Below the pieces are notes generated by a model. The model worked only from the letters and a program-made list of their open reading frames with translations. It searched no databases and was not told the DNA's origin. Shown piece after piece: positions 17,272 through 27,691 of a stretch of 64,000 bases of DNA (the first letter of the stretch is position 1; each line of letters opens with the position of its first letter). Origin of the DNA: Alloprevotella tannerae (GTDB lineage: Bacteria; Bacteroidota; Bacteroidia; Bacteroidales; Bacteroidaceae); the NCBI GenBank assembly GCA_015259125.1, contig JABZGR010000003.1, forward strand, positions 90,001 through 154,000, in the 5' to 3' direction. A program made the translations under genes and the position numbers.

Positions 17272-18653
17272 AACGTGTACTTCTAATGGCTTTATCTGCC
17301 ATTCCTACGCTACTCTTTGCTCAAGGAGGCATTACCCCTGCTATGCTGCGCCAGTTTAAGGCCGACAACGCACCGACAGCCAATACAAAAGTTTTGCGCA
17401 ACGCATTAGCACAAAACAACATCAACGACTTGGCCTTAGTAGCCGATAATCCGGATGCCAACGACACATACTTTTCTCACGAAGTCAAGTCAAAAGGCAT
17501 TACAAATCAACGCTCAAGCGGTCGTTGCTGGCTCTTTACGGGACTTAACGTTATGCGTGCCGACGCCATCAACCGCTTCCAGATGGGCAGCTTCCAATTT
17601 TCACAGGCTTACAACTTTTTCTTCGATCAATTGGAGAAGTCTAACCTCTTCCTGCAAGCCGTGATCGACAACGCGAAGCAACCTATCGACAACCAACTCA
17701 ATACGTGGCTCTTCGAACATCCGCTTTCCGACGGTGGCACCTTCTCCGGCGTGCAGGATGTCGTTACAAAATACGGTGTAGTCCCGGCCGACGTTTTCCC
17801 CGAAAGCTTCAACGCCAACAATACGTCAAAAATGTCTGAGCTCATCCAATTGCGCCTTCGCGAAGACGGCCTCGAACTGCGCAAAATGGTAGCAAAAGGC
17901 GCAAAAGCAGCCGACATCGAAAAGCGCAAGACGCAGATGCTCAGCACCGTATACCGCATACTGACCATCTGCCTTGGCACACCGCCCGAGAAGTTTACCT
18001 GGACGCTTCGCACAGCCGATGGTAAAGCCGTTGAGACCAAGACGTACACGCCGCAGGAGTTTTACCAGGCTTTCGTAGGCAAGGATCTGAAAAACAGCTA
18101 CGTGATGGTGATGAACGACCCCACGCATCCTTACTACAAGACCTATACAATTGATATGGACCGCCACTCTTACGATGGCAAAAACTGGACGTACATCAAC
18201 CTGCCTATGAATGAAATCAAGGCTATGGCTATCGCAAGCATCAAAGACTCAGCCATGATGTATATGAGTTGCGACGTAGGCAAACTCTACAACCGTAAGA
18301 GCCCCGTGCTCTCAATGAACAACTACGACTACGAATCATTGCTCGGCACGAAGTTTACAATGGACAAAGCAGATCGCATCCGCACACACGCAAGTGCTTC
18401 CAGCCACGCGATGACGTTAATGGCAGTCGACTTAGACGCCAACGGCAAGCCGAAGAAGTGGATGGTTGAAAACAGCTGGGGCGAAGATAGCGGCTTCCGC
18501 GGCCACTTAATTATGACCGACGAATGGTTTGACAATTACCTCTTCCGCCTCGTGGTCGACAAGAAGTATGTCCCCGCAGCCACGCTCAAACTCTTGGATC
18601 AGAAACCCACGCAACTTCCGGCTTGGGATCCGCTCTTCAAGACCGAAGAATAA
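17268..18653 (+). CDS. C1-family aminopeptidase (bleomycin hydrolase/PepC-like), exported
   Basis: A 461-residue cysteine peptidase. A signal peptide (1-18, LLFAQ) sets it apart from cytoplasmic PepC and suggests a periplasmic form, as is common in Bacteroidales. The catalytic triad is visible: Cys87 in QRSSGRCWLF, His380 in ASSHAMTLMAVD and Asn402 in VENSWGEDSG. Bleomycin-hydrolase-type enzymes trim N-terminal residues inside a hexameric barrel. The gene is translationally coupled to the PAP2 gene and ends 180 bp before a terminator. Confidence 0.93.
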   Translation: MKRVLLMALSAIPTLLFAQGGITPAMLRQFKADNAPTANTKVLRNALAQNNINDLALVADNPDANDTYFSHEVKSKGITNQRSSGRCWLFTGLNVMRADAINRFQMGSFQFSQAYNFFFDQLEKSNLFLQAVIDNAKQPIDNQLNTWLFEHPLSDGGTFSGVQDVVTKYGVVPADVFPESFNANNTSKMSELIQLRLREDGLELRKMVAKGAKAADIEKRKTQMLSTVYRILTICLGTPPEKFTWTLRTADGKAVETKTYTPQEFYQAFVGKDLKNSYVMVMNDPTHPYYKTYTIDMDRHSYDGKNWTYINLPMNEIKAMAIASIKDSAMMYMSCDVGKLYNRKSPVLSMNNYDYESLLGTKFTMDKADRIRTHASASSHAMTLMAVDLDANGKPKKWMVENSWGEDSGFRGHLIMTDEWFDNYLFRLVVDKKYVPAATLKLLDQKPTQLPAWDPLFKTEE

Positions 18654-18831
18654 GCTGATGCCCCACAGGGCATCGACTACAAACATATTGGTGGCCTTTC
18701 ATCCATAGCAGACACCTCAATCAGCCGATTAGGTCTGCACGATGAGCCAACACCATTAGCGTATAGTAGTTTTAAAAAAGTGAGCATAAAGCTCTAATTA
18801 TAGATTGTTGTATTGAATTCTATGCGCTATC

Positions 18832-18864
18832 GGCCTCCCTCCAAACGAGGGAGGCCTTCTTTTA
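18832..18864 (+). terminator. terminator of the PAP2-C1 peptidase operon
   Basis: GGCCTCCCT (18832-18840) pairs with AGGGAGGCC (18848-18856), followed by TTCTTTTA. Confidence 0.88.
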
Positions 18865-19542
18865 TCCCCACACCAAAGCCCATTGCCCCCCGCACGACGC
18901 CGCCCCACGTCCGCAACAGGCGCCCCCATTTTCGCCTCCACCCTTCAAAAAATAGCGCCGAGGACGCCCCAATCTGCTAAGCGCCAAACCCGAAGAAGCA
19001 AAGTCCAAGCGCCAAGCGCAGCACTTACGCTCGTGATAAAAAAGGTTTCACCTCACGATAAAAAGTACTTCATCTCACGAGCGCAAACCTTTTTTCTCGT
19101 GAGCGCAAACTCCGCGAACACGTCAGGCGCACTTTTTGGCCAAGCCAAATGCCTTATTATCAAACGCAAAAGGAGCAAAAGCCCAAACTTCCGCATCGCC
19201 AAACGGCCGCGCCGCGTGCGCCGATACAGCACCGACCGCCATACCCCAACCGAGCGCGCCCCTCAGCCCTTTCCTAAAAAATTTCATCGGCCATCATCGC
19301 TTCCCCTTTTTTGAGTATTGCCAATGACCGACCAAATTCGGGAAACGCCAAAAAGCTACCCCATCCGTAGAACAAAAAAACCGCATTTCGCCTTTCCCGG
19401 CATGGCGGCAAATTGACACCATTAAAGCCCCTTTCAGTCCGAAACTTCGCCTTCTAAACGACCAAAAAGCAGACTAGAAGCGGACTATCCTCATAATTGA
19501 GTATTGAAACCCATAAAAATGGATAGAATAAAAGCCTTTTTG
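18865..19542. other. gene-free region upstream of the fumarate reductase operon
   Basis: Holds the family B array at 19029-19112. The long frame at 18883-19314 crosses the array, has no recognisable domain and is compositionally odd; not called. Confidence 0.55.
19029..19112. repeat. family B array, copy 2 (four CTCACGA units)
   Basis: Cores at 19031 (TCGTGA), 19052 and 19074 (CTCACGA) and 19097 (TCGTGAG), period 21-23 bp. The order of core orientations differs from copy 1. Tails include AAAAAAGGTTTCA, AAAAAGTACTTCA and GCGCAAACCTTTT, recombinations of the same short words as in copy 1. Confidence 0.88.
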
Positions 19543-19576
19543 TTTGGCACATATTTGGGGTTTAGCTTATCTTTGC
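19543..19576 (+). promoter_or_regulatory. promoter of the fumarate reductase operon
   Basis: TTTG (19543-19546), 21 bp, TATCTTTGC (19568-19576). Predicted leader about 90 nt. Confidence 0.8.
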
Positions 19577-19671
19577 AGAGCATTCGAAGTTCCTCATTTA
19601 TGGGGATATGACGTTTGCGAACCACTTCGAGCAAATCAAATCAAACAAAATAACAATTTAATCAAAAACTT

Positions 19672-20355
19672 ATGTGGTTATACAATTCATCCATCGGACG
19701 GAAGGTTGTGATGTCAGTATCCGGCATTGCGCTTATCTTGTTCCTGACGTTCCACGCTTGCATGAACGTTGTGGCACTCTTTTCAGCAGATGCCTACAAT
19801 GAGATCTGCGAGTTTCTCGGCTCGAACTGGTATGCCGTAGCCGGAACGGTTGCGCTCATCGGCTTAATTGCCATACACTTTATCTACGCGGTCATCTTGA
19901 CGCTTCAGAACCGCAAGGCACGTGGCAACAACCGCTACGCTGTCACGGCAACTCCGGACAAGGTTGACTGGAACTCGCGCAATATGTTTGTGTTGGGCGT
20001 AATCATCGTATTGGGCCTTCTCCTCCACTTGTTCAACTTCTGGTACAACATGATGTTTGCTGAGTTTGCAAACGGCGGAATGGCTTTCGTAGGAAACTAC
20101 TCTGCAACTGACGGAGCCGGCTTGATGAGCTATACCTTTAAGAATCCGGTCTTCACGGTTCTTTACATCCTTTGGTTTGCCGCTATCTGGTTTCACCTCA
20201 CGCACGGCTTTTGGAGTGCAATGCAGACGCTCGGCCTCGACGGTAAGATTTGGTTCAACCGTTGGAGAGTGATCGGCAATGTTTATGTAACGATCGTAAT
20301 GCTCTGCTTCGTAGCCGTGGCTATCCGCTTCGCTTTCTGTGGCGGCGCGTGCTAA
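19672..20355 (+). CDS. frdC: fumarate reductase/succinate dehydrogenase cytochrome b subunit
   Basis: A 227-residue membrane anchor with five hydrophobic helices, the type found in Bacteroidales quinol:fumarate reductase. It begins MWLYNSSIGRKVVMSVSGIALI, and histidines in transmembrane helices (FHACMNV, IHFIYAV, LLHLFNFWY, WFHLTHGFWS) are positioned to ligate heme b. It passes electrons from quinol to the FrdAB head in the inner membrane, driving fumarate respiration and succinate production. First gene of frdC-frdA-frdB. Confidence 0.94.
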   Translation: MWLYNSSIGRKVVMSVSGIALILFLTFHACMNVVALFSADAYNEICEFLGSNWYAVAGTVALIGLIAIHFIYAVILTLQNRKARGNNRYAVTATPDKVDWNSRNMFVLGVIIVLGLLLHLFNFWYNMMFAEFANGGMAFVGNYSATDGAGLMSYTFKNPVFTVLYILWFAAIWFHLTHGFWSAMQTLGLDGKIWFNRWRVIGNVYVTIVMLCFVAVAIRFAFCGGAC

Positions 20356-20398
20356 GTGAGCGTTTTTTTAGCTTTATCAAACACACAAGGAAATAATT

Positions 20399-22339
20399 AT
20401 GGCAACTATAGATTCTAAAATCCCTGAGGGAATTGTCTCTCAGAAATGGACCAACTATAAAGCGCACCAAAAATTAGTAAACCCGGCCAATAAGCGAAAG
20501 CTGGACATTATCGTCGTCGGAACAGGACTTGCCGGTGCAAGTGCGGCCGCTTCGCTGGGCGAAATGGGCTTTAAGGTGCTCAACTTCTGCATCCAAGACT
20601 CACCGCGCCGCGCGCACTCTATCGCAGCTCAGGGCGGTATCAACGCAGCTAAGAACTACCAAAACGACGGCGACTCTGTTTATCGTCTCTTCTACGATAC
20701 GGTGAAGGGCGGCGACTATCGTGCTCGCGAAGCAAACGTATATCGCCTCGCTGAAGTCAGCGCAAGCATCATCGATCAATGCGTTGCGCAAGGCGTACCC
20801 TTTGCTCGCGAATATGGCGGCTTGCTCGCCAACCGCTCTTTCGGTGGCGTGCAGGTAAGTCGTACGTTCTACGCAAAAGGACAAACGGGCCAGCAGCTGC
20901 TGCTCGGTGCTTACTCAGCACTTATGTGCCAAGTAAACACAGGAAACGTAAAACTTTATACGCGCTATGAGATGCTCGACGTGGTAATCGTTGACGGACG
21001 TGCACGCGGCATCATAGCTCGTAACCTCGTAACAGGCAAATTGGAGCGTTTCGCTGCACACTGCGTCGTATTAGGCACAGGTGGCTACGGCAACGCTTAC
21101 TTCCTCTCTACGAATGCAATGGGTTGCAACTGCTCTGCAGCTATTGCGGCTTACCGCAAGGGCGCTTACTTCGCTAACCCCGCCTTCGTACAGATTCACC
21201 CCACGTGTATTCCGGTTCACGGCGACAAGCAAAGTAAGCTGACGCTGATGTCGGAGTCGCTACGTAACGACGGCCGCATCTGGGTTCCTAAGAAGATAGA
21301 AGATGCGAAGAAGCTGCAAGCCGGCGAACTCGAAGGACGCGATATTCCGGAAGAGGATCGCGACTACTACCTCGAGCGCCGCTATCCGGCTTTCGGTAAC
21401 CTCGTTCCCCGCGACGTGGCAAGCCGCGCTGCTAAAGAGCGCTGCGATGCAGGCTTCGGCGTAAACAACACGGGCCTTGCCGTATTCCTCGATTTCTCTG
21501 AGGCTATCAACCGCTTGGGCCGTGACGTTGTAGAAGCACGCTACGGTAACCTCTTCGATATGTACGAAGAAATTACTGACGTGAGCCCTTATGACAACCC
21601 GATGATGATCTATCCGGCTATTCACTACACGATGGGCGGACTTTGGGTTGACTATGAACTCTCTACGAACATTCCGGGCCTATTCGCAATCGGCGAGTGC
21701 AACTTCTCTGACCACGGTGCAAACCGCTTAGGTGCATCTGCATTGATGCAAGGTTTGGCTGACGGCTATTTCGTATTGCCTTACACGATTCAAAACTACT
21801 TGAGCGACCAGATCACCATAGGACACTTCTCTGCCGATGCACCTGAATATATCGCAGCTGAGAAGGAAGTGCAAGATCGCATCGATCATATCCTCAACAT
21901 TAATGGTAAGCGCTCTGTGGACAGCCTCCACAAAGAACTTGGCCACGTGATGTGGGAATACGTAGGTATGGCACGCTCTAAGGAAGGCCTTGAAAAGGCA
22001 CTCGTACTGATGGATGAAATCCGCAAAGAGTTTGAGACAAACCTCTTCGTGCCTCACATTGAAGGCGTGAACATCGAATTGGAGAAAGCTTTGCGCTTGA
22101 ACGACTTCATTACGATGGGCAAACTGGTAGCCATCGACGCCCTCCATCGCGAAGAAAGCTGCGGCGGTCACTTCCGCATAGAGCATCAGACCGAAGACGG
22201 CGAGGCGAAGCGTGACGACCAAAACTGCTTCTACGTGAGCTGCTGGGAATATCAAGGCGAGGACAAGAATCCTGTTAAGTTCGAAGAACCCCTGAAATAT
22301 GAGGCTATCGAAGTGAAGACCCGCAACTATAAGAGTTAA
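20399..22339 (+). CDS. frdA: fumarate reductase/succinate dehydrogenase flavoprotein subunit
   Basis: A 646-residue flavoprotein. The Rossmann FAD motif DIIVVGTGLAGASAAASLGE is at 36-55. The covalent-FAD histidine is His73 (RRAHSIAAQGG). The substrate-site region includes IHPTCIPVHG and the arginine-containing LVPRDVASRAAKERC, with HYTMGGLWVDYE and GECNFSDHGANRLGASALMQG. It reduces fumarate to succinate (reversibly). The sequence resembles the Bacteroides FrdA rather than the E. coli enzyme. It lies 43 bp behind frdC and 36 bp before frdB. Confidence 0.96.
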   Translation: MATIDSKIPEGIVSQKWTNYKAHQKLVNPANKRKLDIIVVGTGLAGASAAASLGEMGFKVLNFCIQDSPRRAHSIAAQGGINAAKNYQNDGDSVYRLFYDTVKGGDYRAREANVYRLAEVSASIIDQCVAQGVPFAREYGGLLANRSFGGVQVSRTFYAKGQTGQQLLLGAYSALMCQVNTGNVKLYTRYEMLDVVIVDGRARGIIARNLVTGKLERFAAHCVVLGTGGYGNAYFLSTNAMGCNCSAAIAAYRKGAYFANPAFVQIHPTCIPVHGDKQSKLTLMSESLRNDGRIWVPKKIEDAKKLQAGELEGRDIPEEDRDYYLERRYPAFGNLVPRDVASRAAKERCDAGFGVNNTGLAVFLDFSEAINRLGRDVVEARYGNLFDMYEEITDVSPYDNPMMIYPAIHYTMGGLWVDYELSTNIPGLFAIGECNFSDHGANRLGASALMQGLADGYFVLPYTIQNYLSDQITIGHFSADAPEYIAAEKEVQDRIDHILNINGKRSVDSLHKELGHVMWEYVGMARSKEGLEKALVLMDEIRKEFETNLFVPHIEGVNIELEKALRLNDFITMGKLVAIDALHREESCGGHFRIEHQTEDGEAKRDDQNCFYVSCWEYQGEDKNPVKFEEPLKYEAIEVKTRNYKS

Positions 22340-22375
22340 GCTCGTTTATCAACCAATATTAAAGAACAACGATTT

Positions 22376-23134
22376 ATGGCTAAGAATATAAGTTTTAAGC
22401 TGCGCTATTGGAAGCAAAACGGGCCGAAAGATGCAGGCCATTTTGACGAGCGCGAAATGAAGGACATCCCTGACGATACGTCATTCCTCGAAATGCTTGA
22501 CATATTAAATGAGCAGCTTGTCGAAGAAGGCAAGGAGCCGTTTGTATTTGATCACGATTGCCGCGAAGGTATCTGCGGTATGTGCTCTCTCTACATCAAC
22601 GGTACGCCGCACGGCAAGACGGAGACGGGCGCTACGACCTGCCAACTCTATATGCGTCGTTTCCGCGATGGCGAAACGATAACGGTAGAGCCTTGGCGCT
22701 CTGCAGCTTTCCCCGTGATCAAAGACTGTATGGTTGATCGTACAGCATTTGATAAGATTCAATCTGCCGGTGGTTACGTCTCTGTGCGCACGGGTGCTCC
22801 TCAGGATGCCAACAGCATTCTGATTCCGAAGCAAGATGCAGACGAGGCAATGGATTGTGCTTCTTGCATCGGCTGTGGCGCTTGCGTAGCAGCTTGTAAG
22901 AATGGCTCTGCAATGCTCTTCGTTAGTTCACGCGTAAGCCAGTTCGCGTTGCTGCCGCAAGGCCGCCCAGAAGCTGCTCGCCGCGCAAAACTAATGGTGA
23001 AGAAGATGGACGAATTAGGCTTTGGCAACTGTACCAATACGCGTGCTTGCGAGGCTGTATGCCCCAAGAACGAATCGATTGCAAACATTGCCCGCCTCAA
23101 CCGCGAATTCATCAAAGCAAAGTTGGCTGACTAA
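22376..23134 (+). CDS. frdB: fumarate reductase/succinate dehydrogenase iron-sulfur subunit
   Basis: A 252-residue protein with three Fe-S centres. The [2Fe-2S] site is CREGICGMCSLYING plus a later cysteine (TTCQLY). The [4Fe-4S] site is CASCIGCGACVAAC, and the third cluster site is CTNTRACEAVCPKN. It wires FrdA to the cytochrome b subunit. Last gene of the operon, followed by a strong terminator. Confidence 0.96.
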   Translation: MAKNISFKLRYWKQNGPKDAGHFDEREMKDIPDDTSFLEMLDILNEQLVEEGKEPFVFDHDCREGICGMCSLYINGTPHGKTETGATTCQLYMRRFRDGETITVEPWRSAAFPVIKDCMVDRTAFDKIQSAGGYVSVRTGAPQDANSILIPKQDADEAMDCASCIGCGACVAACKNGSAMLFVSSRVSQFALLPQGRPEAARRAKLMVKKMDELGFGNCTNTRACEAVCPKNESIANIARLNREFIKAKLAD

Positions 23135-23157
23135 GCAGTATAGTTAACACATTATAG

Positions 23158-23201
23158 AATCCCCTCGCCCGCAGTGCTCCTGCCAGCGAGGGGATTTTTG
23201 T
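23158..23201 (+). terminator. terminator of the frd operon
   Basis: AATCCCCTCGC (23158-23168) pairs with GCGAGGGGATT (23186-23196), followed by TTTTGT. Confidence 0.9.
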
Positions 23202-23764
23202 AACGCGCTTAGCACGCTTTAAACGCCACGCTACAGTGCGCCTTATATTATATATCATTCAAGTATTCTTCAATGCCCATCTTGCACGCGAACACCAAGG
23301 ATTTACGCCCTGTTTATCCCTAATAACACTTACTTAGCGACTAAGCCAAACTTAAGCGCCATTTAGGGGCAATCCATAAAGTCTTGCACGCAGATATAGA
23401 TTTGAACGGACAATGCTAAAAGCCCCAAAGCACACAATATATATAATAGGCACGCCGGCTTGATCTTTCAGTGCTTTCACGTATGAACATTAGCGCGACT
23501 TAAAAGATTGACTTTAGAAGGTGACAGAAGAAGCCTACGGAGCATCGCAAAGCTATGCCCCGTAGGCTGAATTATAGTATAGCATCCGTCAGCTAGCGAT
23601 ATTCAGCAAAAATTGTGATAGAGATACGCTGCAACGGACGCTGCTTTGTAGTTGGCAGCCTCGCCAAATTACGTTTTCGCCTACGGTCACATCCGTATTG
23701 CTACAGCTATCAGCCTTCTCGTGGAAATTGGCGAAGAATATTTTAAGAAATTGCAAGGAACAAC
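23202..23764. other. gene-free region between convergent frdB and the hybrid kinase gene
   Basis: Contains a 9-bp hairpin (AGCCTACGG 23532-23540, CCGTAGGCT 23560-23568) without a T-run on either strand, and an AATATATATAATA tract near 23437. No gene seen. Confidence 0.5.
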
Positions 23765-26743
23765 TTACGTTACCGACCGTGTCCTTTCATCGGGCGTGTC
23801 TACGTTATCTTGCAAATCATCTTCGTCCTCATCAAAATCAGGTTCGCACGCTTCGGCTGATGAGTCATTAACCTTACGCTTATATTTCGTCGGCGTGAAG
23901 CCATAGGTCTTTTTGAAGGCATGATAGAAGCCGGAATAATGCTCAAAGCCGGAAAGCTCGGCAACCTCGTCAAGGGAAATGTCAGGGCGCGTATCAAGCA
24001 GCATCTTCGCACGCTTCATCTTGACTTCCTTAATATAAGAAACCGGCGACATTCCGGTTAGTGCCATCAATTTACGATGGAACTGACGCTTACTCATACA
24101 TAATCTGTCGGCCAGCACGCTTACTTCAAGTTGCTGTGTATCTAGCAAGGCATAAATGACATCGATCGTCTTTCCAAGGAAGAACTCGTCGGCGGTAGAC
24201 AAAGTGGGCATGACCACCTCATTAGACTTAATTGCACTAGCATATTTGTTTCTCAGCAAGCTGCGTTGCTCTAAGAGTTTTTCTACTCTCGTGCGCAACT
24301 CTTCACTATTAAAAGGCTTCACGAGATAAGCATCGGCGCCGGCTTCCAACCCCTTTATACGATCTTCTTCAGTATTCTTCGCCGTAATGACAATAATCGG
24401 GATATGATTGACTATTTCATTCTTTCTGATGGCGCGACAAACATCAAGACCGCCTATCTCAGGCATCATTAAGTCAGTGATGATTAAATCGGGCACAAGT
24501 TCCTCAGCTTTCTGCAGACCAATCTTGCCATTTTCAGCATAGTATACGCTATAACGCGAAGCCAATTGTGAGCCAATATAAGCGGCTACATCTTTGTTGT
24601 CTTCAATGATAAGTATACGGCAATCGTTATTATTGCTTTCCACTTTATCAATGAGTGACGCCATCGTATCAGGCATTTTGGGAGCGCCGATAATGGGATG
24701 ACTATCGACGGCTTGCTTGCTTTCGTGGCGGATGGGCAGACTCAAATGGAACGTTGTCCCCTTTCCGAGTACACTTTCTACGTGGATCTTTCCACCGATA
24801 ACCTCTACGATGCGATGAACCAAGGCAAGTCCTACGCCCGTACCTACCTGTTCTGTATCTTGCTCAGCTTGATAGAAGGGTTGGAAAATATGGGCAAGCG
24901 CCGCGGGGTCTATACCCTTGCCCGTATCAGCCACGCTGATCAATAAGTTTTCGTTATCACGTTCTAGCTTTATCGTAATATGTCCATATTCGGGTGTATA
25001 CTTAAAGGCATTAGAAAGCAGGTTGTTCATAATCTTATTAAGATAATCGGGTACGAAGTCGGTCTCTAAATCCACACTTGTTACGAAGTGGAGATCCACA
25101 TTGCAGCATCGGGCATAATCACGATAAGATTCGACGATCATCGTAATGTAGGCAGCAATATTACCACTACGCCAATCAAGATTGCCCACTGATGATTTTA
25201 TCTTTGAGATATCAAGCAATTGGTTGATCAAATCGAGCAAGCTTTCGCCTTGACGTTCAATCGTGCAAATTTTCGCCTTTGTCTCAGCAGGCAAGTCCTC
25301 ATCATGCTTTAAGTCACCACTTAAACCGAGAATCACGGTGAGCGGGGTGCGGAATTCATGGGTAATATTCGTAAAGAAGTTCTCCCGCAATTGCGACATT
25401 TGCTTTAAGGCAACATGATTTCTTTTACGAATACGCTGCACATAAGACATTAAAATCACGATAGCAAACAAGGAGAGCAAAACAAAGATAAAGACGACAT
25501 AGCTTACATAGCGCATCGTACGCTCTGACTGCAACTTTAAATCCGCTTCATTAAGCATGCGCTTGCGGTGATTGCGCTCAATGTTCAAACTTATATTTTG
25601 TATGCGATTTACGCGGCCTATATTCAACACACTATCTTGCCAAAATTGGGCTTGCTCGTGACAAGAGAGCGCATCTGCATAGCAACCGGATTGCTTGTAG
25701 TATTTATAATACTGATCGTAAACTTGTACAAGATGCTCAGGTGACTTAATTCGAGTAGCCATCTCTTTAGCTCGCCCCAACTGCTCCAAAGCCTCAGACG
25801 TTTTCCCTAATTTGAAGTAAATACCGGTCAGAGCCAACAACGGACTTAAAGCGTGCCATTCATCTTTGCAAGGCTGCAAAAGACTATAGGCGGTTTCATA
25901 ATCACGGGCTGCTTGCTCATATTCGCCGGTCTTTTCGTGCAGTGAGCCCAAATAGGTATGACAAAGCGAGATTCCAATAACCTCGTTTGCCGCTTTATTG
26001 AATTCCATGGAACGTAGATAGTAAACGCGCGCCGAATCTAACTTTCCGGATTCCTCAAAGATAGAGCCAATATTTGCGTTGTCAATGGCCTGACCTACGG
26101 CACTATTGAGTTTTTTCTCCCCTTTTAGCGCGAGACGCAGAACGCTATCAGCTCGCTCATGGTTGCCAAGACTCATGTAAATATTACCTAGACCATTGAG
26201 CGACTTAACGTGGTTTTTCAACGCCAATTTAGAAGTGTCGGAGAATTCTTCGCTCAATTTTAAGGCGCGATAATGGTATTCTTGCGCTACGTCGAGTATA
26301 CTCATTCGACGATAATCCGTTCCGATATTATTAAGTGAACGCACCCACTCTAGCGTGTCATTAAGCGCTTCTGCTTCTTTAAGCGCCTCCGAATGAGCGC
26401 GCACGGCTTCTTCAAAGCGGCTCTCATTACGCAGACGCTTTCCCTTTATGCGCAGAGCTATGATATAGCCTATTTTATTGCCGCTTTCTGCAAAGCGGTG
26501 CTGTAGGGTCTCAATAGAGTCGATCGAAGATAAGGCTTCTATTTGTTTTTCTAAAGCTACTCGCTCTTCGTTACGAACGCTTGATGATTTCCCCCCGCAG
26601 GCGAAAAGGAGCACAATGAGTGCTACAACACCACAGGTATGATAGAGGTGCAGAGAGGACTGCAAAAATTTCGTTTTATTCGCTGCTGAAAAAATGGAAC
26701 GCAGGAAATTAACATTAGTGAGATCAGGACGGCAACATTGCAT
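23765..26743 (-). CDS. hybrid two-component sensor/regulator: TPR, kinase, receiver, AraC domains
   Basis: A 992-residue one-protein signalling system. An N-terminal hydrophobic segment with a lipobox-like LLFACGG (Cys49) leads into an extracytoplasmic domain of TPR repeats (about 80-380). One transmembrane helix (413-434) precedes HisKA with phospho-acceptor His462 (NITHEFRTPL), HATPase (about 565-672; N-box MNNLLSNAFKYTP, GTGVGLALV), and a receiver with Asp757 (LIITDLMMPE). The AraC-type DNA-binding domain spans about 865-958. Such hybrids in Bacteroidales usually sense glycans with a beta-propeller sensor; here TPRs replace it, so the ligand may be a peptide or protein. It ends in an acidic tail. 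No obvious target operon adjoins it. Confidence 0.93.
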   Translation of the reverse strand: MQCCRPDLTNVNFLRSIFSAANKTKFLQSSLHLYHTCGVVALIVLLFACGGKSSSVRNEERVALEKQIEALSSIDSIETLQHRFAESGNKIGYIIALRIKGKRLRNESRFEEAVRAHSEALKEAEALNDTLEWVRSLNNIGTDYRRMSILDVAQEYHYRALKLSEEFSDTSKLALKNHVKSLNGLGNIYMSLGNHERADSVLRLALKGEKKLNSAVGQAIDNANIGSIFEESGKLDSARVYYLRSMEFNKAANEVIGISLCHTYLGSLHEKTGEYEQAARDYETAYSLLQPCKDEWHALSPLLALTGIYFKLGKTSEALEQLGRAKEMATRIKSPEHLVQVYDQYYKYYKQSGCYADALSCHEQAQFWQDSVLNIGRVNRIQNISLNIERNHRKRMLNEADLKLQSERTMRYVSYVVFIFVLLSLFAIVILMSYVQRIRKRNHVALKQMSQLRENFFTNITHEFRTPLTVILGLSGDLKHDEDLPAETKAKICTIERQGESLLDLINQLLDISKIKSSVGNLDWRSGNIAAYITMIVESYRDYARCCNVDLHFVTSVDLETDFVPDYLNKIMNNLLSNAFKYTPEYGHITIKLERDNENLLISVADTGKGIDPAALAHIFQPFYQAEQDTEQVGTGVGLALVHRIVEVIGGKIHVESVLGKGTTFHLSLPIRHESKQAVDSHPIIGAPKMPDTMASLIDKVESNNNDCRILIIEDNKDVAAYIGSQLASRYSVYYAENGKIGLQKAEELVPDLIITDLMMPEIGGLDVCRAIRKNEIVNHIPIIVITAKNTEEDRIKGLEAGADAYLVKPFNSEELRTRVEKLLEQRSLLRNKYASAIKSNEVVMPTLSTADEFFLGKTIDVIYALLDTQQLEVSVLADRLCMSKRQFHRKLMALTGMSPVSYIKEVKMKRAKMLLDTRPDISLDEVAELSGFEHYSGFYHAFKKTYGFTPTKYKRKVNDSSAEACEPDFDEDEDDLQDNVDTPDERTRSVT

Positions 26744-27690
26744 TGAGTATTGTCTTTAGATCAATTCGAGTTACGTATTGACTCTTGGTTGATGTAAAAA
26801 GGATTGCGTAACTCTTGCAAAAATAATTACAAATTTGATAGTAATGACCCTAAACGCCATAATTTTTCTTTGTATACCAAATATCATTATGCAAGATAAT
26901 AGTGAGGAAGACAATTTCGTTGTGGGGAAGAATATACAAAAGCAAGAGCGGTTTGTACTTAAATTGAAAAGTACGCAGTTAAGGCTAGTTATTGAGTTAC
27001 GAAGCTTCACGATGTTGGATTGATCGTGATACACATCGTCTTAACGCCAAGTATGGCTCGCCATTAAATAAAGTGCAAAATCTTCGATGAAATGGGGCAA
27101 AATCGCGACTTTTTGTAGTACGACACTGGACAAAAACGAGACAAGGCACAACACTTCGGGGAATATAAATAGCAATTGAGGACCATGACGCACAGCGTAA
27201 TGTGGGCAGTCCGTTTGAACGCAACAGTATCGGAGATTTACGATGCCTTCAAAATCTTTTGACTGAAAATGATCAACCTATAATGCTCCGGCGAAAAACA
27301 AAGGAAACCTTTAGCAAACACAGAAATGGCGAGTTAACACGTTGTATTATATTCAGAAAAGCGCGGTTTCATCGAAGATTTTGCAGTTTTGTACGCGCAT
27401 CAAAAACCGGCTAAAACTTATCAGAAAGCGCCACCCTTTAGAGCCTTATTTGAGTCCACGAAATATCGTCTTAATAAAAATGGAAGTCATTTTTTAGTGC
27501 ATCTTAATGCGTGCTTTAGAAAAAAACGTTTCCTAAAGCCAAGAAGAGCCATAAAACAACTTGTTTCACTTTTCGCAGCAAGGTGTGAATATTTGTATGT
27601 ACTTTTATTCATTATCATCGACTTACCTCACTTCCCATGTCCGATTAGAGCAAGTCAGCCAAAGTTAATTGACCTTATGGTCTAATATCA
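26744..27690. other. AT-rich region with a 20-bp inverted repeat, no clear gene
   Basis: A 20-bp near-perfect inverted pair lies about 300 bp apart (TGCAAAATCTTCGATGAAA near 27073 and its complement near 27367). Frames of 60-98 codons occur on both strands, the longest at 27389-27685 on plus, ending 7 nt before a terminator. None has a recognisable domain. A minus-strand -7 box TATTTTTGC at 26825-26817 may serve the hybrid kinase gene. Possibly the relic of an excised element or a non-coding RNA locus. Confidence 0.45.
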
Positions 27691-27691
27691 T

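Noticed and set aside
18883..19314. 143-codon frame overlapping the family B array
   Set aside because: Compositionally biased, crosses the array, no domain or signal.
23532..23568. Terminator between frdB and the hybrid kinase
   Set aside because: The hairpin has no T-run on either strand; left as an unassigned structure.
26771..27685. Several 60-98 codon frames as genes
   Set aside because: Short, on both strands, overlapping, and without recognisable features; kept only as a region note.
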